A DNA stretch of 64,000 nt from Ulvibacterium sp965228935 (GCF_965228935.1 NZ_OZ245846.1:1054001-1118000); one strand, 5' to 3'; numbered from the stretch's first letter, positions 50,717 to 59,729 are shown. Notes: generated by a model not told the origin, from the letters alone. Made by a program: numbers and translations.

Positions 50717-51256
50717 TTATAGACTATTCGTAAATTCTCGTTTAATATTGTTCAATTTATTGGCGATACTGGCGTCATATTGTAAATCGCCTACTCGAAG
50801 GACAAATCCTCCAATAATACTTTCATCAACCGTATTCTTAAGGGTAACCTTGTTTCCGGTAATTGCCCCAAGCTGTTTCAATACCTTTTTTTCCAGTGCT
50901 TTCGTCAAAGGCACCGCCGTAGTCACATAGGCTACGTCCTCACCCTTGAGCTTTTCATTTAGAATGATATATTTGAGTGCCACTTCATTGAGCATATCGA
51001 TCCGCCTATTGTCCACCAAGAGGTTCATCAAACCCTCAGTGATATGGTGACTGCCCTTAAAAACGGATAATACCGCTTTCTTCTTGGCTTCACCTTTAAT
51101 TATAGGGCTGGTCAATATGTCCTTAAGCTCCTTGCTCTCGGAAATGGTCTGCGCTATCGCACGCATATCCTTTTCCAGGGCATCCGTAGCCTTGTTTTCC
51201 ACTGCCAAATCCAAAATCGCCTTGGCATACCTAATGGCCGCTCTAGAATCATTCAT
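50717..51256 (-). CDS. atpH: ATP synthase F1 subunit delta
   Basis: A 179-residue protein. N-terminal helical domain: SRAAIRYAKAILDLAVENKA and LEKDMRAIAQTISESKELKD, then SPIIKGEAKKKAVLSVFKGS. C-terminal end: NTVDESIIGGFVLRVGDLQY and DASIANKLNNIKREFTNSL. Delta joins the top of F1 to the stalk subunit b. It is 6 bases from atpF and part of the operon. Confidence 0.95.
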   Translation of the reverse strand: MNDSRAAIRYAKAILDLAVENKATDALEKDMRAIAQTISESKELKDILTSPIIKGEAKKKAVLSVFKGSHHITEGLMNLLVDNRRIDMLNEVALKYIILNEKLKGEDVAYVTTAVPLTKALEKKVLKQLGAITGNKVTLKNTVDESIIGGFVLRVGDLQYDASIANKLNNIKREFTNSL

Positions 51257-51262
51257 CCCGGA

Positions 51263-51763
51263 CTAGTTCAGTTTTATATCCCCCAACATATCGTCAACCA
51301 TTTTCAATTGCTTGTCCTTGTTGGAAAGTTGTTCCTTGATTACTTTTTCGGCGATCTCAACGGACAGCTCGGCCACTTGGTTCTTGATATCGGCCACCGC
51401 CGCTTTCTTTTCACTTTCAATAGTGGCCTGGGCCTGCTTAATCATCTTATCGCCCTCTATCTTGGCCTGCTCCTTGGAATCGGCAATCATCTTGTCCTTG
51501 ATTTCCCTGGCTTCCTTTAACATGGCTTCCCGTTCATTTCGCGCCTCCTGTAAAAGCTTTTCACTGTCCGCGGTTACATTTTGCATTTCCTTTTTGGCCT
51601 CTTCGGCCGCCGCCAGCGCATTCTTTATGCCTTCCTCACGGTCATTGACCGCATCCAAAATAGGCTTCCATGCATATTTGCGGAGCAATAACAACAATAG
51701 GATGAACAGTAGGGTCAACCAAACGAACAATCCCAGTGAAAACTCATTTATCAATTTCTCCAT
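51263..51763 (-). CDS. atpF: ATP synthase F0 subunit b
   Basis: A 166-residue protein. One N-terminal membrane helix (FSLGLFVWLTLLFILLLLLL) is followed by a long charged helix with A, E, K repeats (DREEGIKNALAAAEEAKKEM, EIKDKMIADSKEQAKIEGDK). Two copies form the stator stalk. It lies 78 bases after atpE. Confidence 0.97.
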   Translation of the reverse strand: MEKLINEFSLGLFVWLTLLFILLLLLLRKYAWKPILDAVNDREEGIKNALAAAEEAKKEMQNVTADSEKLLQEARNEREAMLKEAREIKDKMIADSKEQAKIEGDKMIKQAQATIESEKKAAVADIKNQVAELSVEIAEKVIKEQLSNKDKQLKMVDDMLGDIKLN

Positions 51764-51841
51764 ACCCTTTTTTTAAAGCAATTTTTAAACGTAAAGCTCA
51801 GGCCGTAACCAACCGTCACGGCCTTCGCAACATTTGTAGAT

Positions 51842-52033
51842 TTACACTGCAAACAATGCAGCAAAACCAATACCTTCAATAAGCGCCGCCGCAATCAACA
51901 TTGCTGTTTGAATTTTTCCATAAGCTTCGGGCTGACGGGCAATGGCCTCCATGGCAGATCCACCGATCCTACCGATACCAAGACCAACACCGATAACCAC
52001 CAAACCTGCGCCTACCATAATTGGAATTTCCAT
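51842..52033 (-). CDS. atpE: ATP synthase F0 subunit c
   Basis: A 63-residue membrane protein with two helices and the polar loop ARQPEAYGK. The ion-binding Glu is at residue 53 in AALIEGIGFAALFAV. The Ser/Thr after the Glu found in sodium-type c subunits is absent, which favours proton use; this is inference from motif. It forms the rotor ring. Confidence 0.95.
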   Translation of the reverse strand: MEIPIMVGAGLVVIGVGLGIGRIGGSAMEAIARQPEAYGKIQTAMLIAAALIEGIGFAALFAV

Positions 52034-52103
52034 AATCTATCTAGTTTAAAAATTAAAAATTCAATTTAAAGCCCCAGTTCATACAGGAGCTATGTACTAC
52101 TAT

Positions 52104-53240
52104 TTATAGATGCGCCAACTCCGGCTCATCTTCATGCTCGTGATGATCATGTTCCTCGGAGGCAAAGCCAAAATACAAGGCCGACAACATGGTGAAAATA
52201 TACGCCTGGAGCAAGGCCACAAGAACCTCGATCAATGAAATGGCAAACGCCAAGGCGAACGATAACGGACTGCCCAACCAACTTTTGAAAAGGAACATTA
52301 GCCCGATTAAGCTCATTAAAACGATATGGCCCGCCTGCATATTGGCATACAAACGAATCAAAAGTGAAAAGGGCTTAATGATCAATCCCAATAATTCTAT
52401 GGGTACCAATATGATATACAAGGGTATTTTTGCATACCAAGGCATGGTATCCCCCAAAGGGTCGAACAAGTGCTTCCAATAGTCCTTTGTTCCCGTAAAA
52501 TTCGTAATCAAGAAGGTCAACAAGGCCAATCCAAAAGTGATGGCGATGTTCCCGGTGACATTGATTCCCAAGGGGGTTAAGCCAAATATGTTCAGGAACC
52601 ATATAAAAAAGAATATGGTCAAGAGAAAGGGCATATACTTTTTATAGTGTTTCTCCCCAATGTTGGGCCTTGCGATATCATCCCTTATATACAGTACTAT
52701 AGGTTCAAAGAAGCGACCTGCTCCCTTGGGAATCCCTCCATTTTTGGCATATGACCTTGCCAAGCTGGTAAACAGCCAAAACATCAAAAGGCCCGTGATA
52801 AAAATCATGACCACGTTCTTAGTAATGGAAAAGTCCAAGGGCCTTATGTTGGTAGGATGTTCTTCCTCATCGTAATCAATGGTTCCCTGAGCATCGGTCC
52901 TATATATTTTGCCGTGGTAAAGCCTATAGTAGTTTCCACTTACTTCGGCAAGTTCCTCACCATGATGAAATTTGGAGGACGAAAATACCTTAAGCCCATT
53001 ATCCCACAAAATAACAGGCAATGGGAGTCCTACATATACATGTTCGCCATTGTCCTTAGTATAGGAGAACAATGAAAAATCGTGGGAATCCAGTAAGTGA
53101 TGTTGAATGTATTCCTTAATCTCGGTCTTAAGGTCTTTCTGCGGTTCATCCGAGTGTTGCTCCTTGTCTTTTCCGAACATGTTGGCACTTAATAAAAGCA
53201 CCATTGCCAAAAGAAAATTTGCAAAGTATGTCTTTTGCAT
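52104..53240 (-). CDS. atpB: ATP synthase F0 subunit a with N-terminal extension
   Basis: A 378-residue protein, longer than the usual 250-270. Residues 1-23 are a signal-like helix (TYFANFLLAMVLLLSANMFG), and about 90 further residues (LLDSHDFSLFSYTKDNGEHV) are periplasmic in style. The conserved core has six helices, with LIRLYANMQAGHIVLMSLIG (containing the key Arg) and EVLVALLQAYIFTMLSALYF. Extended a subunits are usual in Bacteroidota. It forms the proton path next to the c ring. Confidence 0.96.
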   Translation of the reverse strand: MQKTYFANFLLAMVLLLSANMFGKDKEQHSDEPQKDLKTEIKEYIQHHLLDSHDFSLFSYTKDNGEHVYVGLPLPVILWDNGLKVFSSSKFHHGEELAEVSGNYYRLYHGKIYRTDAQGTIDYDEEEHPTNIRPLDFSITKNVVMIFITGLLMFWLFTSLARSYAKNGGIPKGAGRFFEPIVLYIRDDIARPNIGEKHYKKYMPFLLTIFFFIWFLNIFGLTPLGINVTGNIAITFGLALLTFLITNFTGTKDYWKHLFDPLGDTMPWYAKIPLYIILVPIELLGLIIKPFSLLIRLYANMQAGHIVLMSLIGLMFLFKSWLGSPLSFALAFAISLIEVLVALLQAYIFTMLSALYFGFASEEHDHHEHEDEPELAHL

Positions 53241-53347
53241 AAAGCTCTAAAGTATCGGTCCCTAAAAATCGGTGCAAATGTAAGGCATTCCATTAAAAAG
53301 AAAAAAGCTTTTGAGCGTTTATTTCGGAGTGCCGTAAGAAAAGAAAA

Positions 53348-53740
53348 TCAAGACATTTTTTGAAGCATTTTGGCCGTAAAAACAGTTTCCATAATCAAAC
53401 AAATCACATAGGGGACAAAGAAAGCGGCAAACTCCAATTTATCCATATCCCCATCGGTCTTATAGGGCGGGTAAAAGACAATGAAGAAAACGATGAATTT
53501 TAAAAAACTGCCGGCCATAAAAAGAAAACCAATACTATTCTTTAGCTTTTTTCGAAATACATAAAGAAGAATGAATATTGCCGCGGCCAAAAGACCATTG
53601 ATACTATAGGACCAAACCAACATATTGCCGTAAGGAGGAAATCCCCCCTTTTTTAGTAAGGCTACATGTGCAAAAAAAATAAGTCCCAATACTGCTATTA
53701 GGACTATAAGAAATTGAACTATTGGATTGGTTCTGGACAT
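53348..53740 (-). CDS. DUF6168-like membrane protein in the ATP synthase operon
   Basis: A 130-residue protein starting at ATG 53740 (MSRTNPIVQFLIVLIAVLGL). It has four hydrophobic segments: VQFLIVLIAVLGLIFFAHVA, SINGLLAAAIFILLYVFRKK, SIGFLFMAGSFLKFIVFFIV and VPYVICLIMETVFTAKMLQK. It lies between atpZ and atpB, where other bacteria keep AtpI, and flavobacterial relatives at this place are called DUF6168. A role in F0 assembly is plausible but unproven. Confidence 0.75.
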   Translation of the reverse strand: MSRTNPIVQFLIVLIAVLGLIFFAHVALLKKGGFPPYGNMLVWSYSINGLLAAAIFILLYVFRKKLKNSIGFLFMAGSFLKFIVFFIVFYPPYKTDGDMDKLEFAAFFVPYVICLIMETVFTAKMLQKMS

Positions 53741-53742
53741 AC

Positions 53743-53973
53743 TCAATATTCGATTCGTTTTAATTGCCGCAAAACTACCCATATTGAAACGGCCACACCA
53801 AAAATTGTGGTTATTGCCGTAAAAATTCTTTTTTCGGTTCCATAATGCTGATCCAGCCAAATACCTCCTTTGGCCGCCAAAAAAATAATGGCCCCCATTT
53901 GAAAGGCAATACCTGAAAGTACCGCTATGTTCCTTAAACTGTTTTTCTTCTTAGGAAGCTTTTGCCCGCTCAT
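53743..53973 (-). CDS. atpZ: AtpZ/AtpI family protein
   Basis: A 76-residue membrane protein with two helices (AVLSGIAFQMGAIIFLAAKG and ITTIFGVAVSIWVVLRQLKR), joined by GGIWLDQHYGTE, as in AtpZ. AtpZ/AtpI proteins aid assembly of the c ring or act in Mg/Ca transport. It overlaps the bactofilin gene by 23 bases and is followed by the DUF6168-like gene. Confidence 0.85.
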   Translation of the reverse strand: MSGQKLPKKKNSLRNIAVLSGIAFQMGAIIFLAAKGGIWLDQHYGTEKRIFTAITTIFGVAVSIWVVLRQLKRIEY

Positions 53974-54448
53974 TGCTTGTGCTGGAACTACCTACTGCAG
54001 ACTTATAACCGTTGGAGGAGGCAGCACTACTTGTACTGGAACTGCTACTGCTGGAACTAGGACTACTGCTACTACTTAGGGATCCGCTCTTTCCCTTCAT
54101 ACTACATGAGGCATTGAACGCAGCTCCAGGCTCAACGGCCAATTTGGATACGGAAACCGTTCCTTCTATCACCGCAGAGGACTTTAACGAAAGCAAATCG
54201 GAAACAAGAAGTTCCCCATTGAAGCTTCCCTCAATATCGGCATTCACACATTCTACTTTTCCTTTAATGAGGCCGTCCTTTCCAATGACCACTTTTCCGG
54301 ATGTCTTTACATTTCCATCCAATTTACCATCGATTCTAAAGTCTGCTTCGGAAACGATGTCTCCTTTGATCCTGGTGTTTTTTTCGATTCTGTTGGGTTG
54401 TCCGCTGATTTCATTCATAGTTCTAGGTTTTTTGTTGTCTGAAAACAT
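53951..54448 (-). CDS. Bactofilin family cytoskeletal protein
   Basis: A 165-residue protein with a right-handed beta-helix core: IEKNTRIKGDIVSEADFRID, GKLDGNVKTSGKVVIGKDG and GKVECVNADIEGSFNGELLV, with repeated G-x-V/I units. The C-terminal 45 residues are rich in Ser (SSPSSSSSSSSTSSAASSNG). An in-frame ATG at 54418 could also serve. Bactofilins polymerise into filaments under the inner membrane and help in cell shape. It lies 7 bases from sprE and overlaps atpZ, so it belongs to the same operon. Confidence 0.93.
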   Translation of the reverse strand: MFSDNKKPRTMNEISGQPNRIEKNTRIKGDIVSEADFRIDGKLDGNVKTSGKVVIGKDGLIKGKVECVNADIEGSFNGELLVSDLLSLKSSAVIEGTVSVSKLAVEPGAAFNASCSMKGKSGSLSSSSSPSSSSSSSSTSSAASSNGYKSAVGSSSTSNERAKAS

Positions 54449-54455
54449 TGTTGTT

Positions 54456-57011
54456 CTATGGTTTTGGGGTTAACAATTTATTTCTATATTCCTCTACATT
54501 TTTATGTACTTGAAGGATTTTATAGTTGGAAGATAAAATTACAAAATTCTCATTATCAACCTTATAATCCTTGTTAATATTTAGCAATTCCACATAGCCC
54601 AAGGCAAAATCCTTGGATTTAAAGCCATGTACCACTACAAACTGGTCTTCCAGATTGTATACGTCCTTGGAAACGATATTCCTATATTTCAAATCCTTGA
54701 TCGATTTCTTTAGCTTCTCCAATAGTTTTTGGGCCGCTTCTTCATTTTTCCTTTTGAAGGGAAAAACAACCTTCCAATTTCCGGTTCCGGAGGATCCTGT
54801 TTCCGAGGAAAATTCCTTGGGTTCCAGTTTGGGCAATTGTTCGGCTACCATTTGTTCCGCCTTTTTGCCCTCTGGATTGTTGGGATAGGTAAGGGCTACA
54901 TAGTTCAGGGCTTCCTTAAAGGGTTCAAATCCTTGTAGCCTACCTATGGCATTGGCTTTGAGCATTTCAAATTTTGGAACTATGGGATCTCCGGTATATC
55001 TACTGATATTTTCTTCGGCCCCGGTAATCACTTTTAGGAATTCTTGATTTTGGTATTGTTTATACAAGGCCGCGTAGCGGGCATCCGGGCTATCCGAACT
55101 CCCGGTTAAAATGGCCTGTGGATTCAACAAAATCTCTGCATATCTAGAATCCCCATGGTTTTGGATAATATTCTGTTTCATCTCGGCCGCGAGGGTACTC
55201 CCTTCCTCCTCATAAATCTTGTACAAATTGTATTTTGAAGGAAGAATCAACCTTTCCTCAGGATTCGATCTTAAAACGTCCTCCAATTTTCCTGCGGCCA
55301 ATAGATTCTCTTTAAACTTTTCCTTGTAAATAAGGCCCAATTGGTAATTGGCAAAGTTCCTCTCCTTGCCAAGGCTATCTATCACGGAAACATCCTTGGG
55401 AATCCGCTCCATGTAGAAATCAAAATCGTATTTTTCATCCCCGATGGGCTCATCGGAAATCGCGGTACCATCCGCCAACAATTCCCCGGTGGCCTCGGAT
55501 GGCAAGGCCCTGCTCTTGTTACTCCAGCGCCAGTCATCCTCCAATTGGCGATTCCCCCATTTGGTGGTAAAATCGTTCTTGCCGTAGCCCAGGCTTGTTA
55601 TATTGTAAAAATAGAACTTCCCTTTGTTTTCCTTACCGCCCTTGCTTTTAATAAAGGAGGCAAAACCAGCCGTTATCCGTTCCTCTTCTTTTTTGGCGGT
55701 TTCTTCCTCTGCTTTTTTAATCTCGGCAATATAATCTTCAAAATAGGCAATCTGTTCATCCTTGGACATCTTATACAGGGTAATGACACTATCCGCATAC
55801 TGCACTACGTCCTCATAGGTGATAACATCTTCCAAATTGTCCAGCTTCTTTTTAATGGAACGGTACTTCTTGGTGTTTTCCTTTAGGTTGGTCAGGACAC
55901 TATCATAATAGGCCCCGGCTACTTTATAATTATTGCCATCAAAATTATATTCTGCAAGGTTTTCATAATTGAGTGCGTTCAACTTGGGTTCGTTTTGTGT
56001 GGCGCGAAGGGATTTGTTGAAGTATACCAGAGCGAGGCTATCGGAACCCCGATCCAAATGAAATTCGGCGACCTGCCTATAAATCTTGTCCAGAAATGGT
56101 CTGTTTTCCCTATTCTCCTCCAAATCGGTTAGGTACTCCAGAAGCTCCTCCTCGTTTTCCGGATTGATTTCTATATTTCGAATTTTCTGGATTTCAGCGT
56201 TGATCATATAGACCCTCGGCGACTTTCTGTTCAAGTCTATGACCTTGTCAAATGCGTAATTGGCGCTGTCCTTATGGCCTAATTGATTGTACAACTGTCC
56301 AATAATATAGTAGTAGCGCCCTTTCTCAGGATTTTTTTTGGTATAGTAGGATGCTATCTTTAATTGTTGGATTGCCGTATCCGGTGCATTAAGATTAATG
56401 TAGGCTTGGGCCATCATTGCCCTGGCATCGGCATAGTCCTGATCTTTAAGCTCCTCTAATTTCATTAGACGTTTGAGGTTCTTTATGGCCAGCTCCTCGT
56501 TTTCCAGGCGAATATTGACTTTTTCCCGCCAAATATGGGCTTCGTTCAGCTTATCGCTGTAGGTATATTTTTTAATGACATAGTTGAACGCCTCCAAGGC
56601 CGGGATATAGCGCTGGTCAAAATAACGCGCCTTTCCCAATAGAAGGAAGGCTTCGTCCGTTTGTGGATTGCGCTCTTCATCCTTAATGTCCATGCTGTGC
56701 TTCTGAATCGCCTTGGTAGCCTTATCCTCTGCTATGATAAAGTTGGGATTGTTGTCCTCGGAATCCAGTTTTATGTCATCGGTAACTTCCAAACGCTCAA
56801 TGGGGAGAATTTCCCAGTAATCATCCTTGTAACTTGCATTGAGCTCCTCCCTACCTTGTTCGAACGCAATATTGCCATTGTATAGCACATTGTATTTTGT
56901 ATTGAGTGCATGCCAATTGCGATTGACGAACGCATCTTTTTTGGTAGAGCACGCGCTAAAAACCAGGCCCCCCAATGATATAAAAAGAATACCCTTAAGA
57001 TGAAGTTTCAT
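54456..57011 (-). CDS. sprE: TPR lipoprotein SprE/PorW (type IX secretion and gliding)
   Basis: An 851-residue lipoprotein with a lipobox at Cys21 (FISLGGLVFSACSTKK). It has an N-terminal block (NRNWHALNTKYNVLYNGNIA) followed by many TPR units: LLLGKARYFDQRYIPALEAF, DARAMMAQAYINLNAPDTAI, YIIGQLYNQLGHKDSANYAF and IYRQVAEFHLDRGSDSLALV. The middle and C-terminal parts contain NYQLGLIYKEKFKENLLAAG and QFVVVHGFKSKDFALGYVEL. Length and order match SprE of Flavobacterium and PorW of Porphyromonas, which bridge parts of the type IX secretion machinery. It heads the bactofilin/ATP synthase operon. No other secretion gene is in the window. Confidence 0.88.
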   Translation of the reverse strand: MKLHLKGILFISLGGLVFSACSTKKDAFVNRNWHALNTKYNVLYNGNIAFEQGREELNASYKDDYWEILPIERLEVTDDIKLDSEDNNPNFIIAEDKATKAIQKHSMDIKDEERNPQTDEAFLLLGKARYFDQRYIPALEAFNYVIKKYTYSDKLNEAHIWREKVNIRLENEELAIKNLKRLMKLEELKDQDYADARAMMAQAYINLNAPDTAIQQLKIASYYTKKNPEKGRYYYIIGQLYNQLGHKDSANYAFDKVIDLNRKSPRVYMINAEIQKIRNIEINPENEEELLEYLTDLEENRENRPFLDKIYRQVAEFHLDRGSDSLALVYFNKSLRATQNEPKLNALNYENLAEYNFDGNNYKVAGAYYDSVLTNLKENTKKYRSIKKKLDNLEDVITYEDVVQYADSVITLYKMSKDEQIAYFEDYIAEIKKAEEETAKKEEERITAGFASFIKSKGGKENKGKFYFYNITSLGYGKNDFTTKWGNRQLEDDWRWSNKSRALPSEATGELLADGTAISDEPIGDEKYDFDFYMERIPKDVSVIDSLGKERNFANYQLGLIYKEKFKENLLAAGKLEDVLRSNPEERLILPSKYNLYKIYEEEGSTLAAEMKQNIIQNHGDSRYAEILLNPQAILTGSSDSPDARYAALYKQYQNQEFLKVITGAEENISRYTGDPIVPKFEMLKANAIGRLQGFEPFKEALNYVALTYPNNPEGKKAEQMVAEQLPKLEPKEFSSETGSSGTGNWKVVFPFKRKNEEAAQKLLEKLKKSIKDLKYRNIVSKDVYNLEDQFVVVHGFKSKDFALGYVELLNINKDYKVDNENFVILSSNYKILQVHKNVEEYRNKLLTPKP

Positions 57012-57229
57012 CTGCTCAAGTTAATATTTGCTATTGGTCAGAGGTAACTCGCCATCGCCCCCTATCGGAAGGTTGTAATTCAATGTATATGGCTCGTTTC
57101 AAAATTCCGATTGTACTTACATAAGGTTAACTTAAAAACAACGGGATTATTATGTAGTTGGTCGATAAAAAGTAAAAAAGAAAGGGGTTGGCCCAGGTTT
57201 GTAAATCCTCTATGCCTAACGAGAAAAAC

Positions 57230-57237
57230 CAAAGGTA
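57230..57237 (-). promoter_or_regulatory. -7 promoter element for the sprE/atp operon
   Basis: Reads TACCTTTG on the minus strand, a full TAnnTTTG match. A TTTC lies at the -33 distance with an 18-base spacer. The leader to sprE would be about 210 bases, which is long, so other promoters nearer to sprE cannot be excluded. Confidence 0.4.
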
Positions 57238-57267
57238 CACCTCAGCATGTAAAAGAAAGCGTGAATT

Positions 57268-57289
57268 GTACAGACCATATGGTCCGTAC
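57268..57289. promoter_or_regulatory. 22-base palindrome, candidate operator
   Basis: GTACAGACCAT pairs with ATGGTCCGTAC with one mismatch in 22 bases. It lies about 30 bases upstream of the TACCTTTG element on the minus strand, a good place for an activator site. No protein is known for it. Confidence 0.45.
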
Positions 57290-57468
57290 CCTCGGTGAGT
57301 ATGTGTTGAATAAGTTAATAAATGAACCGTTGAAGGATAATCTATTGTAGAACATCGAAGGAAAACACATTCCCGATATCATAGCCAAATCCAGAACGAA
57401 CCAGGTAGTCTTTTTTTTTAAAATGTTCCCCATAAAAGATTTTAAGCTCCATTTGCCCAATATCGCCA

Positions 57469-58482
57469 TTACCACGCAGAAGGACTACTGAAATCGGAGA
57501 AGCTTCTGTTGTATTTATTCTTGTACGCCACAGGGGAAAGCCCTACATACTTTTTGAAGATAGTCCGAAAGGCTTTTTGATCGGCATACCCTACTTGATA
57601 CATGACCTCGTTCACATTGTCCTGGGTAGATTCAAAACTTCGTTTGGCCCACTCCATCTTAACCCGTTGAATATACTCTAAAGGAGTATTTTGCGTAGCT
57701 TTTTTAAATCGACGTACGAAGTTACGCCTGCTAATGGCATATTTTTTAGCTAAATCCTCGACCGAGATTTTCTCCGCCACATTGCCCTCAATATATTTTT
57801 GGGCTTGTCGTATGGCTTCATCCTCATGATCTTTTTGCGCTTGAAATATGGCAAATTGGTTTTGGTTTTCCCGATCAAAATCGATTTCGAAAAATTTGGA
57901 GATGTAAATGGCGGGGCCTCGGCCACAATATTTTTCGATCAAGTGAAGCATCAGGTTCAAAAAGGAAAACGCCCCTCCGCTGGTATAAATCCCATCTTCG
58001 TCCGTTACCACTTTATTTGAGACCAAATTTACTTGTGGATACATTTTCCTGAACAGTTCCATCCCCGCCCAATGGGTAGCGCATTGCTTACCATCGACCA
58101 ACCCAGTCCTTGCCAGTACAAAAGCGCCCATACACATACTGGCCACTTCGGCTTGGTGTTTGTTGCGCTGTTCCAATATCCAAGACACAAAACCTTGATT
58201 TTGATCCAGATCTTCATTCAATTTGTCCGGTCTTAACGCGGGAATCAAAATCAAATCCGTTCTTTTTATATCATCTATCGTACTGTCGCAATGGATACTG
58301 AACAATCCATTGTACAGCGATAGGTCTTTTTCGAGACCGACCAGATGCACCTCAAAAAAATCATCTCCCCGGACACCGGTCTGTCTCAAAAACTGATTGG
58401 TGGCCAACAATACCTTGAACGTTCCTATTACATTGCTCAAAATAGCATTGCCCTTTGGCACCAATATACTTACATGTTTCAT
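57469..58482 (-). CDS. GlxA-type AraC regulator with DJ-1/PfpI N-terminal domain
   Basis: A 337-residue regulator. The N-terminal DJ-1/PfpI-like part shows VSILVPKGNAILSNVIGTFK, LVGLEKDLSLYNGLFSIHCD and ASMCMGAFVLARTGLVDGKQ, with a Cys in the nucleophile-elbow position. The C-terminal AraC part shows ISVEDLAKKYAISRRNFVRR and DNVNEVMYQVGYADQKAFRT, followed by FKKYVGLSPVAYKNKYNRSF. Family members such as GlxA, GbdR and CdhR regulate nitrogen or carnitine/betaine genes. It stands alone, and its target is unknown. Confidence 0.92.
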   Translation of the reverse strand: MKHVSILVPKGNAILSNVIGTFKVLLATNQFLRQTGVRGDDFFEVHLVGLEKDLSLYNGLFSIHCDSTIDDIKRTDLILIPALRPDKLNEDLDQNQGFVSWILEQRNKHQAEVASMCMGAFVLARTGLVDGKQCATHWAGMELFRKMYPQVNLVSNKVVTDEDGIYTSGGAFSFLNLMLHLIEKYCGRGPAIYISKFFEIDFDRENQNQFAIFQAQKDHEDEAIRQAQKYIEGNVAEKISVEDLAKKYAISRRNFVRRFKKATQNTPLEYIQRVKMEWAKRSFESTQDNVNEVMYQVGYADQKAFRTIFKKYVGLSPVAYKNKYNRSFSDFSSPSAW

Positions 58483-58669
58483 ATGTTATTTTTTAGGGAT
58501 TTCCCCGGTTCGGTAATTCCTTGTTAAAATTTAATCCGTATCAAGGGTCATTCTTTTTTTACCGATTACAATTCTATAAATGTAATGATACTACTTGGCA
58601 CAAACAACCCTTAAAAGTGGCGGATTTTACCTCATCGGCATATCCATTGCTTTTGTAGCTTTGATTCCC

Positions 58670-58987
58670 ATGGAGCTGGAAAAATTCGAGGAAATCAGGA
58701 CTCGGGTCTGTGCCAAATATGCAGATGTGACCGAAGGTAAAATGATGAGTTCCCCCGCAATTCATTATAAGAAAAAGGTATTCGCCTTTTTATCGAGAAA
58801 AAATAAAATGGTGTTCAAATTCGGAAAGGATTATCCTATCCACCATCTCGATGTTCAAATGCAGGAATTCAGCCCCTTTAAAACCAAGAAACCTTTGACA
58901 GGGTGGTATGAGGTAGATTTCGATGAAAATCAAAAGTGGGAGGATCTTACCGAGATAGCCCTAGAGTTACTAAAAGAAAAAAGTTGA
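58670..58987 (+). CDS. Small cytosolic protein, MmcQ/YjbR- or TfoX-N-like
   Basis: A 105-residue protein from ATG 58670 (MELEKFEEIRTRVCAKYADV); a longer frame begins at TTG 58595 but adds a hydrophobic stretch with no support. The segment TEGKMMSSPAIHYKKKVFAF and KNKMVFKFGKDYPIHHLDVQ has a strand pattern like the small MmcQ/YjbR or TfoX N-terminal folds, and the end (WYEVDFDENQKWEDLTEIAL) is alpha-helical. Function unknown. It is followed 82 bases later by a DUF2461 gene. Confidence 0.6.
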   Translation: MELEKFEEIRTRVCAKYADVTEGKMMSSPAIHYKKKVFAFLSRKNKMVFKFGKDYPIHHLDVQMQEFSPFKTKKPLTGWYEVDFDENQKWEDLTEIALELLKEKS

Positions 58988-59069
58988 TGCCATAAATTAT
59001 TTGTACCGCTTTGTCCATAAAGCAAAAACACGATCGTCATTAGCATAAGAAACCGTTAAACTTCTAAGA

Positions 59070-59729
59070 ATGATTACTCCCGCTTACATCTCTTTTTTTA
59101 AGGAGCTTCAAAAAAACAATCATAAGGAATGGTTCCATGCCAATAAAAAAAGGTATGAAGATGACGTCAAGGCCCCGTTCATAGGTTTGCTTGATGAAAT
59201 ACTCCCCATATTGGCGCAATGGGACGACCGCATTCCAACAGATTCCAAGAAGGCAATGTTCCGAATTAATCGTGACGTACGCTTTTCAAAGGATAAATCG
59301 CCCTACAATCTTATTATGAAAGCCGGGTTTTCCCCCAATGGAAAAAAATCGGAACTGCCCGGTTATTATTTAGGTATCGATGCGGAAAATATACATGTAG
59401 GTGGAGGACTCTTTATGATACGTACTCCCCAATTAAAAAAGGTAAGAAACCATATCGCTTCACAAACAGCCGATTTTCTAAATATTCTTGAACACCAAGA
59501 TTTTAAAAATGCCTTTGGTCAACTTAAGGGCGAAAAAGCAAAACGTTTGGACAAAAGCCTAATCGCGACCGCAGAGAAAACGGAACACATTTACAACAAA
59601 CAATTCTATGCCTTCGCCGAATTTCCAATTGAACCATTCTTTGGTTCCGACGAACTGACCAACGAGATTCTGAGCCATTTTGAGGCCATAAAACCTTTGA
59701 ATTCCTATTTAAACCAGTCGTTCGACTAA
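59070..59729 (+). CDS. DUF2461 family protein
   Basis: A 219-residue cytosolic protein. The motifs FFKELQKNNHKEWFHANKKR and YEDDVKAPFIGLLDEILPIL at the start, then AMFRINRDVRFSKDKSPYNL and AGFSPNGKKSELPGYYLGID, followed by AENIHVGGGLFMIRTPQLKK, are those of DUF2461 (TIGR02453). The family is common in Bacteroidota and has no proven role. A W-F-x-x-N-K start and R-D-x-R-F-S-K-D-K centre are the most conserved parts. It lies 32 bases before an NTF2-like gene on the same strand. Confidence 0.9.
   Translation: MITPAYISFFKELQKNNHKEWFHANKKRYEDDVKAPFIGLLDEILPILAQWDDRIPTDSKKAMFRINRDVRFSKDKSPYNLIMKAGFSPNGKKSELPGYYLGIDAENIHVGGGLFMIRTPQLKKVRNHIASQTADFLNILEHQDFKNAFGQLKGEKAKRLDKSLIATAEKTEHIYNKQFYAFAEFPIEPFFGSDELTNEILSHFEAIKPLNSYLNQSFD

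Larger units (their letters stand above)
57012..57468. other. Intergenic region upstream of sprE
   Basis: About 450 bases. It contains a -7 promoter element and a 22-base near-perfect palindrome, each listed separately. Two open frames here (57111-57350 plus, 57242-57475 minus) have no recognisable family and an unlikely composition, so they are not called. No RNA gene was recognised. Confidence 0.4.

Noticed and set aside
54920..54945. String resembling a tRNA T-loop (gggttcaaatcc)
   Set aside because: It is inside the sprE coding frame and has no cloverleaf around it.
55341..55886. Plus-strand open frame antisense to sprE
   Set aside because: It is a shadow of the sprE coding frame; no start context or family signs.
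57111..57475. Two overlapping open frames on opposite strands upstream of sprE
   Set aside because: Composition is unlike a flavobacterial protein, starts are unsupported, no family is recognised, and a promoter element and palindrome lie within them.
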